A stretch of DNA of 64,000 nt from Pseudidiomarina halophila (GCF_003987215.1 NZ_PIPW01000002.1:186001-250000); one strand, 5' to 3'; shown: positions 27,889 through 38,503, numbered from the stretch's first letter. Numbers and translations are program-made. Notes: generated by a model from the letters alone, not told the origin.

Positions 27889-28659
27889 CTACTGAGCAGT
27901 ATAACCACCATCGATCACAAGCTCGGCGCCGGTGACAAACTTGGCCTCGTCGGAGGCAAGGTAGACGGTGCCATAAGCGATGTCTTCCGACTCGCCGACA
28001 TGGCCGATGGGGTGAAGGCTGTCCAGTTGTTTTCTAAAGGCATCAACGCCTTCATCAGAGGCTTTGCCCAGATCCTCGACTAATGGTGTCCAGATAAAGC
28101 CTGGATGGATCGAATTGACGCGTATTTTGTCTTTGGCATAGGTCAATGCGTCATTTTTGGTCATCAGGCGCACCGCGCCTTTGGATGCATGATAAGGCGG
28201 CAAGTCCGCGGCACCAATCAAGCCGTAAATCGAAGAGAGGTTAATAATGCTCCCCCCTCCGGCTTTTTGCATGACTGGAATCACATGCTTGGTGCAATAG
28301 AAAACACCACTGACATTAACATTGATAACCTGGTCCCACTCCTCTTTGGTGATTTCATGCGTGGGCTTGTTTGCGCCGGCGATGCCGGCGTTGTTGACCA
28401 GGACGTCGATGCTGCCAAATTCAGCGACGATGTCGGCGAACGCCTGGCTTACATTGTCTTCTGACGCTGTATCCACGTGCCAGTATTTCGCGTTACCGCC
28501 GGCTGACTGAATGGCCTTAACTACCTCCTGGCCTTTGTCATCGGCAATATCCGTTACTGCAACTGTTGCGCCTTCTTTCGCCAACTCCAGGCAGATCGCA
28601 CGTCCTATTCCAAGCGCACCGCCAGTAACCACGGCGACCTTGTTCTCTACGCGTTTCAT
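27889..28659 (-). CDS. Short-chain dehydrogenase/reductase
   Basis: A 256-residue classical SDR: coenzyme loop TGGALGIGRA, VNNAGIAG, catalytic Ser in INLSSIYGL and Y-x-x-x-K in PPYHASKGA, PGFIWTPL and the C-terminal ELVIDGGYTAQ. Asp in VAVTDIADD after the second strand favours NAD over NADP. Substrate unknown (cyclohexanol or glucose dehydrogenase-like members look similar). 15 bases after the KatG stop, so it may be co-transcribed with katG. Confidence 0.9.
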   Translation of the reverse strand: MKRVENKVAVVTGGALGIGRAICLELAKEGATVAVTDIADDKGQEVVKAIQSAGGNAKYWHVDTASEDNVSQAFADIVAEFGSIDVLVNNAGIAGANKPTHEITKEEWDQVINVNVSGVFYCTKHVIPVMQKAGGGSIINLSSIYGLIGAADLPPYHASKGAVRLMTKNDALTYAKDKIRVNSIHPGFIWTPLVEDLGKASDEGVDAFRKQLDSLHPIGHVGESEDIAYGTVYLASDEAKFVTGAELVIDGGYTAQ

Positions 28660-28674
28660 ATCGACTCCTATTAT

Positions 28675-30873
28675 CTAACGGTGCAAGTCAAAGCGGTCGT
28701 TCTCCATGACTTTGACCCAGCCGTTTACGAAGTGCTTAAGCATTTTAGCTTCACCACCGTTTGCCGCGAATTCTTCCGCGATGGCGCGAAGCTGCGAGTT
28801 TGAGCCGTAAATCAGATCGACGCGTGTCGCCGTCCATTTTTTGTCTCCGGTCGCACGATTGCGTCCTTCGAAGCGCTCCTCGCTGTCATCCAGCGGCTCC
28901 CACACAGTGCCCATATCGACTAAGTTCACAAAGAAATCGTTGGTCAGTTGGCCTTCACGCTCGGTGAGAATGCCATCCTTAGTGTCACCGGCATTAGCGC
29001 CAATGGCGCGCATACCGCCAAGGAGCGCGGTCATTTGTGGAACGCTGAGGTTGAGCAGAAATGCCCGGTCGACCATCAGGTGTTCGGCGGGGATATTGGT
29101 AGTCTGCTGCTGCATGTAATTACGAAACGCATCATGCTTGGGCTCAAGATAGGCATGAGTGTCGACCTCGGTCATATCCTGACTGGCATCGGTGCGGCCC
29201 GGTGAGAAGGGCACCTCAATTGCATGTCCGGCGGCTTTCGCAGCCTGCTCAACGCCAACGTTACCCGCTAACACGATCAGATCAGCAAGGGAAATATTCG
29301 CATCCGAGGCATCCTTGATCTGCTCCAGGCGATCGATAACGTCTGCCACGCCTGATTTTAGATTAACGTCCCAGTTTACTTGCGGTTCCAGTCGAATGCG
29401 GGCGCCGTTGGCACCGCCTCGGTGGTCGGTTTGGCGATAGGTCACCGCAGACGCCCAGGCCGTTCCGACCAGCTGTTTAGGGCTAAGGCCAGCGTCGGCG
29501 ATCTGCTGTTTTAGTTTCGCAATCTGTTGTTCGTTTACCAGCGGACCTTTATGTTCAGGCACTGGATCTTGCCAAATCAGGACTTCGTCCGGCACCTGAG
29601 AGCCAAGGTAGCGATCGCGTGGACCCATGTCACGGTGGAGGAGCTTGTACCACGCGCGGGCAAATTCATCGGCGAGGACGTCCGGATTTTCATGGAACTC
29701 CTGCGAAATTTTAAGATAGTCAGGGTCGGTGATCATGGCCATATCGGCGGTGGTCATTACCGGTGGATTCTTCTTACCCTCAACATGAGCGTCGGGCACC
29801 CAATAACCCTCTTTGACTTCGACGGGCTCCCACTGATTGGCACCGGCGGGTGATTTTTTCACCTCCCACTCGTGCGCAAAAATAGTATTCAGGTAGGAAT
29901 TGTCCCACTTGGTCGGAGTAGGGGTCCACGCACCCTCAAGGCCCGAAGTCACGGTATATTCGCCAAGCCCGGTTTCGTTTTTGTTGGTCCAGCCGAATCC
30001 CTGTTCGTGAATTTTCGCCGCTTCGGGAGCTGCGCCCACGTGCTCTTCCTTACCGCGGCCGTGCATTTTGCCGAAGGTATGGCCTCCGACGGTCAGGGCA
30101 ACGGTTTCGCGGTCGTTCATACCCATGCGGGCGAATGTTTCGCGGACATCCTGAGCTGACTTAAGCGCGTCGGGGACGCCATTGGGGCCTTCAGGGTTAA
30201 CGTAAATAAGACCCATCTGGACCGCAGCAAGGGGATTATCAAGCACCCGATTGCCGTCTTCAAAGCTACCGGTGTAGCGCTCGTCTTTAGTCGCGAGCCA
30301 CTCGGTCTCAGGGCCCCAGTAGATATCGTCTTCGGGTGCCCAGATGTCGGCGCGACCAAAGCCAAAACCAAAGGTACGAAAACCCATGGTCTCCAGCGCA
30401 CGGTTACCGGCAAACACCATCAAATCGGCCCAGGAGATCTTCTCGCCATATTTCTTTTTGATTGGCCACAGCAAGCGCCGTGCTTTGTCCAGGTTGCCGT
30501 TGTCCGGCCAACTGTTAAGGGGCGCAAAACGCTGCGCGCCGGTACCGCCGCCACCACGGCCGTCGAGTGCGCGGTAGGTACCAGCGGCATGCCATGACAT
30601 GCGGATAAAGAACGGGCCGTAATGACCCCAATCGGCAGGCCACCACTCCTGCGAGTCGGTCATCAATGCGTCAACATCGGCGCTTAATTCGTCGACATCG
30701 ATTTCGGAAAAGGCATCGGCATAGCTGAAATCTGCGCCGAAGGGGTTAGCGTCGGGATGTTTCTGGCGCAGAATATTGAGGTTGAGTTGGTCTGGCCACC
30801 AGTGTTCGTTGCCTTGCAAACGAGGTGTCGTGCGTGCACCCCACTCTTGTCGTTTTGGTTTCTGTTCAGACAC
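28675..30873 (-). CDS. katG: Catalase-peroxidase KatG
   Basis: A 732-residue haem enzyme with both duplicated domains. Distal site [14 protein letters not shown] holds Arg, Trp and His of the active site, [11 protein letters not shown] has the Tyr of the Trp-Tyr-Met adduct, and TVGGHTFGK has the proximal His. The C-terminal copy lacks haem ligands as usual. Removes hydrogen peroxide; cytoplasmic. Start is GTG (30873) with GGAG six bases before. The 212 bases up to the next gene contain the promoter; an OxyR site was not confidently seen. Confidence 0.96.
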   Translation of the reverse strand: MSEQKPKRQEWGARTTPRLQGNEHWWPDQLNLNILRQKHPDANPFGADFSYADAFSEIDVDELSADVDALMTDSQEWWPADWGHYGPFFIRMSWHAAGTYRALDGRGGGGTGAQRFAPLNSWPDNGNLDKARRLLWPIKKKYGEKISWADLMVFAGNRALETMGFRTFGFGFGRADIWAPEDDIYWGPETEWLATKDERYTGSFEDGNRVLDNPLAAVQMGLIYVNPEGPNGVPDALKSAQDVRETFARMGMNDRETVALTVGGHTFGKMHGRGKEEHVGAAPEAAKIHEQGFGWTNKNETGLGEYTVTSGLEGAWTPTPTKWDNSYLNTIFAHEWEVKKSPAGANQWEPVEVKEGYWVPDAHVEGKKNPPVMTTADMAMITDPDYLKISQEFHENPDVLADEFARAWYKLLHRDMGPRDRYLGSQVPDEVLIWQDPVPEHKGPLVNEQQIAKLKQQIADAGLSPKQLVGTAWASAVTYRQTDHRGGANGARIRLEPQVNWDVNLKSGVADVIDRLEQIKDASDANISLADLIVLAGNVGVEQAAKAAGHAIEVPFSPGRTDASQDMTEVDTHAYLEPKHDAFRNYMQQQTTNIPAEHLMVDRAFLLNLSVPQMTALLGGMRAIGANAGDTKDGILTEREGQLTNDFFVNLVDMGTVWEPLDDSEERFEGRNRATGDKKWTATRVDLIYGSNSQLRAIAEEFAANGGEAKMLKHFVNGWVKVMENDRFDLHR

Positions 30874-31085
30874 ATTCGTCTCCTAAACGTTGAGTTTAAA
30901 GGTATTTTTAGTTCCTGATTTAGAATCGATACGCTATTAATATAGACAGGGATCAGCGTGGTGGCCAATCGGACTTGGGCTGCGGCGCTAGCCGCCAATG
31001 GCAGGGCAACTGCTGCCGCCCGGATGACGCTGGCCGCATATCCGTCTACACTGTGGGTTAGTATTTATTCCAAGGGAGGCAGCAC

Positions 31086-33467
31086 ATGCACAGCGGTTCA
31101 GTACAGCGGTTTGGTAGCTACCTACAGGCAAAATGGGCATCTCCACGCCGGATTCGGTTCTGGTTGCTGGTTCTCGTCATTCTCTACACCCTGTTTGGGT
31201 TTTTTGGCTTGCCGTGGATGGTCCAATATTTTGCCGAGACAACGGTACGCGAAGACTTTGGTCGTGAACTGCGCATAGCATCAGTGCAAACGAATCCTTA
31301 CACACTGACCCTCCGCATTGACGGCCTTGAACTTAACGACACTGACGAGCGGCAACTGCTGGGCTGGAACCGGCTGTTCGTAGACCTTTCCTGGTCAAGC
31401 ATTACTAACAAAGCCTGGACCTTCGAAACCATTCGACTCGATCAACCGATAGTTCAGGAAGAGCGCTTTGTCTCCGGTGAAACCCGCTTGTCGCGACTGG
31501 CCGCCGCGGGCGCCGGTGAACCTCCAGCCACAGAAGAAGCTGAACCGCTACCCGCAGTACAGATCAAAGAATTGCGGGTAAATGGAGGTGTCGTGCGTTT
31601 TGCGGATAACCTGAAGAGCACGTTAAAAGATTCCGCAGAACCGACACAAGTCTCGCTGGCGCTGCAGGATATTGGGGTGTCGGTAGATGACTTCAATTTA
31701 GAAGACGGGACGCGCTTTCCGGTCGTTTTGCAGGCGCAGCTTGCCGAAGGCGGCAAGTTTACTGTCGATGGTCAGCTGCAATTACTGCCGGCTCCTGCTG
31801 TGGAAGCGAATGCCGGTATCAGTGAACTGGCACTGGCTCAGGCCGAACCTTATCTGCGACAGTTCATCAATGTGCGTCTTGCCAGCGGAACGCTGAGCCT
31901 GGAAGGCGAAATCCAGTCGGATGCAGAGCAGCCTTTAGCCTTCATAGGGGCTGGCGGCGTCGAAGCGCTGAGTATAAAAAATGGTGCCAATGACGAAGCT
32001 CTTATCGGCTGGCACAGCCTGCAGACGCAGGAGTTTAAGCTTAACCTTGGCGCGCGTCAGATTGAGACTGATCCACTCATCGTCCAAGGATTGTCCGGGC
32101 GTGTCGTTATTTACGAGGACCAGACTACCAACTTCGGCCAATTGCTGGTGGGCAGTGCTGGAGCTGCCGACAGCAATGATAGCGGCCCTGATGATGGGGG
32201 CAGCAACGGCGCCACGAATAGCGCAAAAAGCGATACACCATTTGCTATTGCAATTGAGAGCATCAAGCTAAACGATGGCGGTCTTCAATTTGCCGATAAC
32301 TCGCTGCCGTTGCCATTCTCAACGCGCATTCATAGCTTAAACGGTGAAATATCAACTTTAAGTTCAACTTCGGCTGAGCCAGCCAGAGTACAGCTTGAAG
32401 GTGAGGTCGCGGAGTACGGATTGGTGAGTATCGATGGGGCGGTACACGCCTGGCATCCTACGCGTCAGACCAATGTTCAACTGAGCTTCCGTAATCTGCA
32501 GATCCCGGAGTACTCGCCCTACACGGTAAACTTCGCCGGTCGTAAAATCGCCGGCGGTACCATGGATCTCGATCTGGACTACAGCATTGACGAGAATCAG
32601 CTCGATGGCAGCAACAATGTGGTGCTACATGATCTGAAACTCGGCGAGAAAATGGCCTCCAGCGACGCCATGGATCTGCCGCTGAATCTAGCCATTGCTT
32701 TGCTGCAGGACAGCAATGGTGTCATTGACCTGACCCTGCCGGTAAGCGGTAATGTAGGCAATCCGCAATTTGATTTCAGTAAAATCATCAAACAGGCGAT
32801 AGGCAACGCCATTACCTCTGTGGTCACGGCGCCCTTCAGTTTTCTGGCAAGCCTCGTCGGCGGGAATGCCGAAGATCTTGGTCAGGTTGAATTCCTCGCC
32901 GGCCGCAGTGATCTGCTGCCGCCCCAGCGGCAACGCATCGTCAAGCTGCGCGAAGCCCTCAATCAGCGCCCGCAGCTGATACTGGAGCTTGCCGGTCCAT
33001 ACAATAAGCGCTTCGATAGCCCGCCACTGCAACGCGAGAAAGCTATCGAGGCGTTGCAGCAACGTCTTGCTGAGGAAGGCCGCGATGTTGCAGATCCCAG
33101 CCTGACGGCCGAATCAAATCAGGCCATTGTTGAGACCATGTTTAGCAGCTTGTATCCGAAAACACGGCTGGATGTATTAAAGGACTATTTCACTGAAGAA
33201 GCAGATGAAGCAGGGGGCGACGCAAACTTTGATGCGCTGGCTTACCGCACCTATCTGGCCGAGCAGGTTATTGCCGCGCAAACGGTCACTGACGCTGAGC
33301 TTAAAGTACTTGCCAACGCTCGTGCGACAGCGGTTCGACAAGCTCTGGTGAACCCAGACGCGGACGCCACTGTTGCTGCTGATCGGATACGTATTTTGTC
33401 GCCTAAACAAGTCGACGATGTAGAAGGAGAGCGTATTGATCTGGAAGTTGGTGTTAGCGCGGACTAA
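31086..33467 (+). CDS. DUF748 (AsmA/TamB-like) membrane-anchored periplasmic protein
   Basis: A 793-residue protein. One N-terminal membrane helix (IRFWLLVLVILYTLFGFFGL), then a long periplasmic beta-rich region of DUF748 (ASVQTNPYTLTLRIDGLEL, repeated ...VRFADN and LQFADN units), and a C-terminal OmpA-like helical part (LPPQRQRIVKLREALNQRP). These AsmA-like proteins are proposed to bridge the envelope for lipid transport. Shorter than many DUF748 proteins (about 1000-1200), because the central repeats are fewer. A low-complexity Gly/Ser/Asp linker lies near residue 360. GGGAGG precedes the ATG. Confidence 0.85.
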   Translation: MHSGSVQRFGSYLQAKWASPRRIRFWLLVLVILYTLFGFFGLPWMVQYFAETTVREDFGRELRIASVQTNPYTLTLRIDGLELNDTDERQLLGWNRLFVDLSWSSITNKAWTFETIRLDQPIVQEERFVSGETRLSRLAAAGAGEPPATEEAEPLPAVQIKELRVNGGVVRFADNLKSTLKDSAEPTQVSLALQDIGVSVDDFNLEDGTRFPVVLQAQLAEGGKFTVDGQLQLLPAPAVEANAGISELALAQAEPYLRQFINVRLASGTLSLEGEIQSDAEQPLAFIGAGGVEALSIKNGANDEALIGWHSLQTQEFKLNLGARQIETDPLIVQGLSGRVVIYEDQTTNFGQLLVGSAGAADSNDSGPDDGGSNGATNSAKSDTPFAIAIESIKLNDGGLQFADNSLPLPFSTRIHSLNGEISTLSSTSAEPARVQLEGEVAEYGLVSIDGAVHAWHPTRQTNVQLSFRNLQIPEYSPYTVNFAGRKIAGGTMDLDLDYSIDENQLDGSNNVVLHDLKLGEKMASSDAMDLPLNLAIALLQDSNGVIDLTLPVSGNVGNPQFDFSKIIKQAIGNAITSVVTAPFSFLASLVGGNAEDLGQVEFLAGRSDLLPPQRQRIVKLREALNQRPQLILELAGPYNKRFDSPPLQREKAIEALQQRLAEEGRDVADPSLTAESNQAIVETMFSSLYPKTRLDVLKDYFTEEADEAGGDANFDALAYRTYLAEQVIAAQTVTDAELKVLANARATAVRQALVNPDADATVAADRIRILSPKQVDDVEGERIDLEVGVSAD

Positions 33468-33482
33468 TGCGTGGGCAAAATG

Positions 33483-33511
33483 AAAAAGGGCTATCGGTTA
33501 CGATAGCCCTT
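33483..33511 (-). terminator. Terminator of dps
   Basis: Stem AGGGCTATCG/CGATAGCCCT with a GTTA-type loop; on the minus strand five T follow directly. It lies just after the dps stop, and also between it and the convergent DUF748 gene. Confidence 0.82.
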
Positions 33512-33530
33512 GGTGGAATCAGGTTTTCGT

Positions 33531-34055
33531 TTAACGTTTAAGTTCGCCTGATTCAGATTCAATATGAGCGCGAACGAACCACTGGTATTGCTCAAGTTCA
33601 GCGAGTTGTCCGGTTAACATATCTTCTGAAACGGGATCCAGATCGGCGAGCTTCTCCAGTGCCTCTCTATGATCAGAATTTACGCCATCGTACACCTTAT
33701 CAAGTGCCACCAGATGTTCTTTGACCAGGCCGCGACCCACTGAGTAATCTTCCCAGCGGCGGCGATCGACGATTGACTTAGGTGTGCCAAATGGCACGCC
33801 ACCAAGGGTTGCAATACGTTCGGCGATTGTATCTGTCATTTCGCGAACTGAATCGACTTGCGGGTCAAGCATCTCATGCACGCCAATAAAGTTCGGACCA
33901 ACGACATTCCAGTGAATATGTTTCAGTGTCAGCTGTAAGTCGATAAGCGCAACCAAACGGTCATCAAGCAACTTAATGGTTTTGCTGGCGGCCTCATCTT
34001 TCAGACCCGGCGCGGTAAATTCTGCGGTTTTTCCAGTTTTGTTCACATTAGACAT
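33531..34055 (-). CDS. dps: Dps ferritin-like DNA-protection protein
   Basis: A 174-residue Dps: DLQLTLKHIHWNVVGPNFIGVHEMLD holds the ferroxidase His and Asp, with E in the following helix (VDSVREMTDTIAERI). Oxidises Fe(II) with peroxide, stores iron and binds DNA; 12-mer. The N-terminus has basic residues (MSNVNKTGKTAE) that may contact DNA. GGAGG lies seven bases before ATG 34055. The upstream region has CTATACC on the coding strand, a possible stationary-phase -10 element (weak). Confidence 0.94.
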   Translation of the reverse strand: MSNVNKTGKTAEFTAPGLKDEAASKTIKLLDDRLVALIDLQLTLKHIHWNVVGPNFIGVHEMLDPQVDSVREMTDTIAERIATLGGVPFGTPKSIVDRRRWEDYSVGRGLVKEHLVALDKVYDGVNSDHREALEKLADLDPVSEDMLTGQLAELEQYQWFVRAHIESESGELKR

Positions 34056-34217
34056 CAATTACCTCCTAACGTTTTTGTCGTAATTTCTTACGCTTAGTTA
34101 GCAGGTATAGATCATTTTTAGTTATTCCGCCATAAAACCAGACTACACTTCTGGATTGATTTATAGGGCGAAAGGATACTATCGGTATTTCTTAAATCAG
34201 TGGAATTCTTTATATCC

Positions 34218-35939
34218 TTACTGATCAGCAACAAACACTTCCAAAAAACGCAGCGCTAATGGATTTTTCTCTATCTGAGCACTAGTGAGACTATCAACTT
34301 CATGTCGCAGCCCGTCAGTATTTCCAAGTGCAATCAATGCCAGTCCGTCATCAGGCGCTTTGAGCAACAAACCAGCGTATGCATCGGGCCACCAACCTCC
34401 GTGCCAGACCAGCCGGTGCCCCTGCCAATCCTGCGTAAACCAACCGTATGCATAGGGTGCAGTTTCACCGTCTTTATCTTTAGGTGGGGTCCACATTTTC
34501 TCGCGTAAGGAAGCTGGAAGAATTCTTCCTTCGTCTAAAGCAATGGAATAATCTGCGAGCGCCTTTGCGCTGGCGATAATCCCTGAACTTGCGTTAAGTT
34601 CGGTGTTTGGCAGCGTAGAGGGCGCTAGTCCGTCAGCTTCGTCGGAGGTATGACGGAAAGGCGGTGCCAGGTTAGTCAGCACTTCGCCCCCGCTCTGATC
34701 ACGCCATCCAGCTGAAATATGCTCGAGATGAGCAGGGTCGATGACGTACTTTTTGACCCAATATCGCCAGCTATTGTCGGTATTTTCTTCGATCCAGTTG
34801 GATAATCGGCCAAACACAACCGGGTTATAGAAAAAGCTTGTTCCCGGTTCTCCCTGCACTCGATGCTGAAGCACCTGGCGCAACGTTATAGGAATATCAC
34901 AATTCAGTGCCGGAATTTCATAGCCATTATCTAATCTACCACCGCCAAAAATGCTCCCGCTATTGGTCAGCCAGTCACACCGCCGGTCCCAGTCACTGAG
35001 AGTGGTAAAGTCGGCATCAAGGTCAAGGTGTCCGTCGGCCTCCATAGCGAGTAGTGTGGCGCCGGTGAAAGTTTTTGTGATGGAAGCCGCGAGATAGGTG
35101 GTTTGGGCCGTGGTCGGTTCTTCAGCATCGTGATCCTGGAAGCCAATACTTTCAAGCATGATGATTTCACCGTTCTTGACCAAAGCGACAGACAGGCTGG
35201 GGATCTTATTCTCGACACGAAACTCGTTAAGAAATAACCGAAACGCCTCAAGTTTTTGCTCAGAAACCTCCTCAACTGCTTGAACTGTTGAAGGCTGAGC
35301 CACCGCCGGCGGGTTGCCAAGCAAAGCAGATAAGGAAAGCAGGCAAACTGCAGCCGCTGTGCCGGATTTCGGCGCTCTCGTTCTTTTTAAGAAAGGAATT
35401 GAAAGCGGGTAATAGCATTTATTGGTCTTCAGCACCGCTATGACGTTAATTAACATCACTAAAATAGTATAGGGAATAATGGCAATGAAGAAGAAAAAAC
35501 CATATCCCTGAACCGTCAACAGCGCAATGAAAGCGAGGGCAAAGACCAGCATCATGGTGATCTGGAAATTGATAACAGCCCGGCCATGCTGATCGTAAAG
35601 AGGGTTATCATCTCGCTTATGGATCCAGATAAATAATGGAAACAGTATATTGAGAAAAGGTATGACGAAACCGACGACTGGTGCGCTATGGAGCAGCAGC
35701 AACCATTTCGTCTGAATGACTTCCTCGCGGGGATTATCCAGCTGAATGAGGTCATCGACGTCAATGTCGAGCGCGGCTGCTAACATTTTCACCGTTCGCA
35801 AGTGCGGCGTCACTTCACCTTTTTCCACGCGTTGGATCGTGCGTACCGTTATTCTGGTTTTCTCCGCAAGCTGCTCCTGAGAAAGCCCTTTCAGCTTTCG
35901 GTAGTAGACCAGTTGCTCTGATAACGAATTATTTTCCAT
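34218..35939 (-). CDS. Fusion: XRE HTH + DUF4870 membrane domain + beta-lactamase-family hydrolase
   Basis: A 573-residue protein in one frame. Residues 1-65 are an XRE helix-turn-helix (LSQEQLAEKTRITVRTIQRVE), residues 75-190 a DUF4870-type membrane region of about four helices (PFLNILFPLFIWIHKRDDNP then GRAVINFQITMM), residues 195-220 another hydrophobic signal-like helix, and 225-573 a serine hydrolase domain: SxxK in AASITKTFTG, Y-x-N-like FFYNPVVFG, HGG in VWHGGWW. The hydrolase would be periplasmic and the HTH cytoplasmic. ATG 35939 is used; ATG 35951 is also possible. Confidence 0.85.
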   Translation of the reverse strand: MENNSLSEQLVYYRKLKGLSQEQLAEKTRITVRTIQRVEKGEVTPHLRTVKMLAAALDIDVDDLIQLDNPREEVIQTKWLLLLHSAPVVGFVIPFLNILFPLFIWIHKRDDNPLYDQHGRAVINFQITMMLVFALAFIALLTVQGYGFFFFIAIIPYTILVMLINVIAVLKTNKCYYPLSIPFLKRTRAPKSGTAAAVCLLSLSALLGNPPAVAQPSTVQAVEEVSEQKLEAFRLFLNEFRVENKIPSLSVALVKNGEIIMLESIGFQDHDAEEPTTAQTTYLAASITKTFTGATLLAMEADGHLDLDADFTTLSDWDRRCDWLTNSGSIFGGGRLDNGYEIPALNCDIPITLRQVLQHRVQGEPGTSFFYNPVVFGRLSNWIEENTDNSWRYWVKKYVIDPAHLEHISAGWRDQSGGEVLTNLAPPFRHTSDEADGLAPSTLPNTELNASSGIIASAKALADYSIALDEGRILPASLREKMWTPPKDKDGETAPYAYGWFTQDWQGHRLVWHGGWWPDAYAGLLLKAPDDGLALIALGNTDGLRHEVDSLTSAQIEKNPLALRFLEVFVADQ

Positions 35940-36142
35940 GGTATTTCTCATCTTTCTTGTTGGGTCCTCAAAATGAGCGTCAAATCTACCAAGCAATGGG
36001 CGACATTGTTACGACATATAGATGTCATGTACCTGTCATTAGCAGCTATCCGGCAGATTTATTCAAGTCAGGCGGGCGGCGGAAGAGGTTGCCAAGCGAG
36101 TTGCCCGCTTATGCCTGAAAACATAAACTTGCCAGAGCGAAT

Positions 36143-38380
36143 CTAGGGTACTTCGGTGATGATCGTTATGGCGTCACCAAACTCTGCTTGAAGTCGTTCT
36201 ACGGCAAAGGTGCGATGATCTGCTCCCATCACCAAAACGACCCGGCCAGAACCAAGGGCTTTTAATTCTTTACTAATCGCATCACCTATTTTTTCATCGC
36301 GACGTTCATTAAAACGTACAATGGATTCGTAGGGCGTGCCCGCGAGCCAACCCAGTTGCAGTGCATCGATTCTTCGGCACAACTGGCCATAGGTGCCGTC
36401 CATCATGTCATTAATATCGGAAACCTTAATTAATTCAAGCTGTTGACTCTCGAGTTCAGTAAGTTCGACAGGTCGCTTAGCCAACTGTTCTGTATCAGCA
36501 TTCAACTGACGTTCCGCAACCTTGATGTCTAGCGTCGTCCAGTAATCCGCTGGAATCAGCTGGCCGACAATACCATCACCCAGCCAGTCGAAACCGAATA
36601 CCCGGTCTGAGTAGCGTTGCGCGAGTGTGACCATTTCACCAGGATAATTGCGGTTCAGGTAAGTTTCGGCCTGGCCGATATCTTCGGGGCGTATTTCGAC
36701 ACCGATGGCATCGGGCGCGAAGTCCGCAATAGCCTGATACAAATCTTCGTAGCTATAGTAGTCGTGCTCAGCATGCATACCGTGTAAAGCGCTGATAACC
36801 AACACTTGTAACTGAGCGGTGGTGTCAGGGTTTAGGGCTTGTCGATGTGCGGTGACTAAGCGTTCAAACTCGGCAAGCTGCGTTGCACTAAAATTAAGTC
36901 GATCAGCTAAGTCAGCCAAAGAGCTAAAGGGACCATGAAGGGCTCTTTCGTTGAGCAAAGAGGCAATGTCCGTTGCTGTTAAAAACTGGAGCATCGCGAG
37001 TTCGTGCTGTGTAGCCATATTCAGGTTAAGCATGAGCGGTACTTGCTGAGTGGACCAGGGTGCTTTCTTAATTTTTACAGCGTCATGCAATAACCAGAGG
37101 GGCTGGCCTAATTCTGCCGTTAATGAGGCCTCGCCTTTGTGCCATTGATCAGCGAGTTGCGTCAGCGCGTTCGAGCCGGAACTGTAGAGCGACATGAAGT
37201 CTGCTAGCTCACCATTGTGTCCGGCGTAAATTAACTCCTGCAATTGCGCCGCTAGCTCGCGGTCAGCGGTCATCGCAAAGGTCGTGTGCAAATAACTTAG
37301 CGCGGCAGCACGCGCCACTACCGAGTCTTGCGCTAACAAACCTTCAAGCAGTTGTACGAACGGAGGCGTTGTCGTGTCCTGCAGATCAAGGTTACGTATT
37401 AGCTCAAACAAATGTTGGTGATGTGTCAGGGTTTTCGAATACCAGTCGGCATCATCAGGTGTGAGGGCAGCAATCCCCGGATCCGTAGCCAAGCGGTAGA
37501 ATAAGGTTGCCAGGACGCCTTCAGCTGACAGCATGGCTTGGCCATTCATAAGTTGAGAACTATAGGCCGCACTCATGCCTTCTCGGGCATAAGCTTGCTG
37601 TGGGTCTAATGCAGTGTCGGTAGACCTGGCGAACACGAGACGGTTGTGCATAACATCAAAAATACGTTGGCGGCCATCGATGCGTGAAAACCACTGGTCA
37701 GCCAGGGTTGGGCTTAGCTGGCCCTGCAGACGTTGCTGCATGCCCTTGTGGTTGGCGAACACGGCCGCAAGGGTTTGCATATAAATACCGAAACCTTCAT
37801 CAAAGGCCGTTTGATAATCGGTGGTGGCAAAAACATTGTGAAAACGGCTTGATGGCGCCCGTTCGAGGTCGCCGAGTAAACGGCGCAAAAACACATGCCC
37901 CATTTCATGGGCAAAAATCTCAATAAATCCGCCATTGCCGAGATCTTGCTCGGATACGGTCATATCCACATACAGCAGGTCACAGTAAAGGGGCTGAGCT
38001 TGTTCATCCGCGATGAACCAAAAGCCGCGTCGCGCAAAGCCACCATCTTCATCAGAGAGGTACAAAATACTGCTATTGGCAAACATTTGACCACAGCTCC
38101 CAGTGGTACCTGCAGTTGCACGCGCTGTAGCATCAAGGTCAAGAATGAGGCGGGCAAAAGGCTGCTCGAAGGCTTGCTTAATCGTTGCCGCAAACGGTGT
38201 TGTTGCGATCTTTACGATTGGCAGGTGCTGCTTAGACTGCGGCAGCGCGTAGTCGGACGTGGTGGATTCTAAAATGACGAGATTCACAGCGGATGTGTCA
38301 GCTTCACTCGCATAACTCGTATGGATGCCCGTAAGAGCGTAACTAACCAGAATAAGGGCTAACAACAAAAGTTTACGCAT
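36143..38380 (-). CDS. Exported fusion: gluzincin-like metallopeptidase + HhH + TraB/GumN-like domain
   Basis: A 745-residue protein with a signal peptide (1-24). Residues 158-162 read HEMGH and E195 in AFDEGFG is a likely third zinc ligand, so the first part (30-340) looks like a gluzincin peptidase. Residues 450-510 form a ComEA-like helix-hairpin-helix (LNLNMATQHELAML, LHGPFSSLADLADRL). Residues 522-745 match the TraB/GumN/Tiki-like fold: ALHGMHAEHD, IGVEIRPED, RRDEKIGDAI, MGADHR. I know of no family with this order. Periplasmic or secreted. Confidence 0.8.
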   Translation of the reverse strand: MRKLLLLALILVSYALTGIHTSYASEADTSAVNLVILESTTSDYALPQSKQHLPIVKIATTPFAATIKQAFEQPFARLILDLDATARATAGTTGSCGQMFANSSILYLSDEDGGFARRGFWFIADEQAQPLYCDLLYVDMTVSEQDLGNGGFIEIFAHEMGHVFLRRLLGDLERAPSSRFHNVFATTDYQTAFDEGFGIYMQTLAAVFANHKGMQQRLQGQLSPTLADQWFSRIDGRQRIFDVMHNRLVFARSTDTALDPQQAYAREGMSAAYSSQLMNGQAMLSAEGVLATLFYRLATDPGIAALTPDDADWYSKTLTHHQHLFELIRNLDLQDTTTPPFVQLLEGLLAQDSVVARAAALSYLHTTFAMTADRELAAQLQELIYAGHNGELADFMSLYSSGSNALTQLADQWHKGEASLTAELGQPLWLLHDAVKIKKAPWSTQQVPLMLNLNMATQHELAMLQFLTATDIASLLNERALHGPFSSLADLADRLNFSATQLAEFERLVTAHRQALNPDTTAQLQVLVISALHGMHAEHDYYSYEDLYQAIADFAPDAIGVEIRPEDIGQAETYLNRNYPGEMVTLAQRYSDRVFGFDWLGDGIVGQLIPADYWTTLDIKVAERQLNADTEQLAKRPVELTELESQQLELIKVSDINDMMDGTYGQLCRRIDALQLGWLAGTPYESIVRFNERRDEKIGDAISKELKALGSGRVVLVMGADHRTFAVERLQAEFGDAITIITEVP

Positions 38381-38503
38381 GACTGCAAAATCACCTTGAA
38401 AGAGACAATGATAAAAGTTTAGTTGAATCTACACTGATCGGAATTAGGAAAAGTGCTTCATCGTATTTCAGTACAACGTTGCTGCACAAGCAGGAAGCGC
38501 CGG

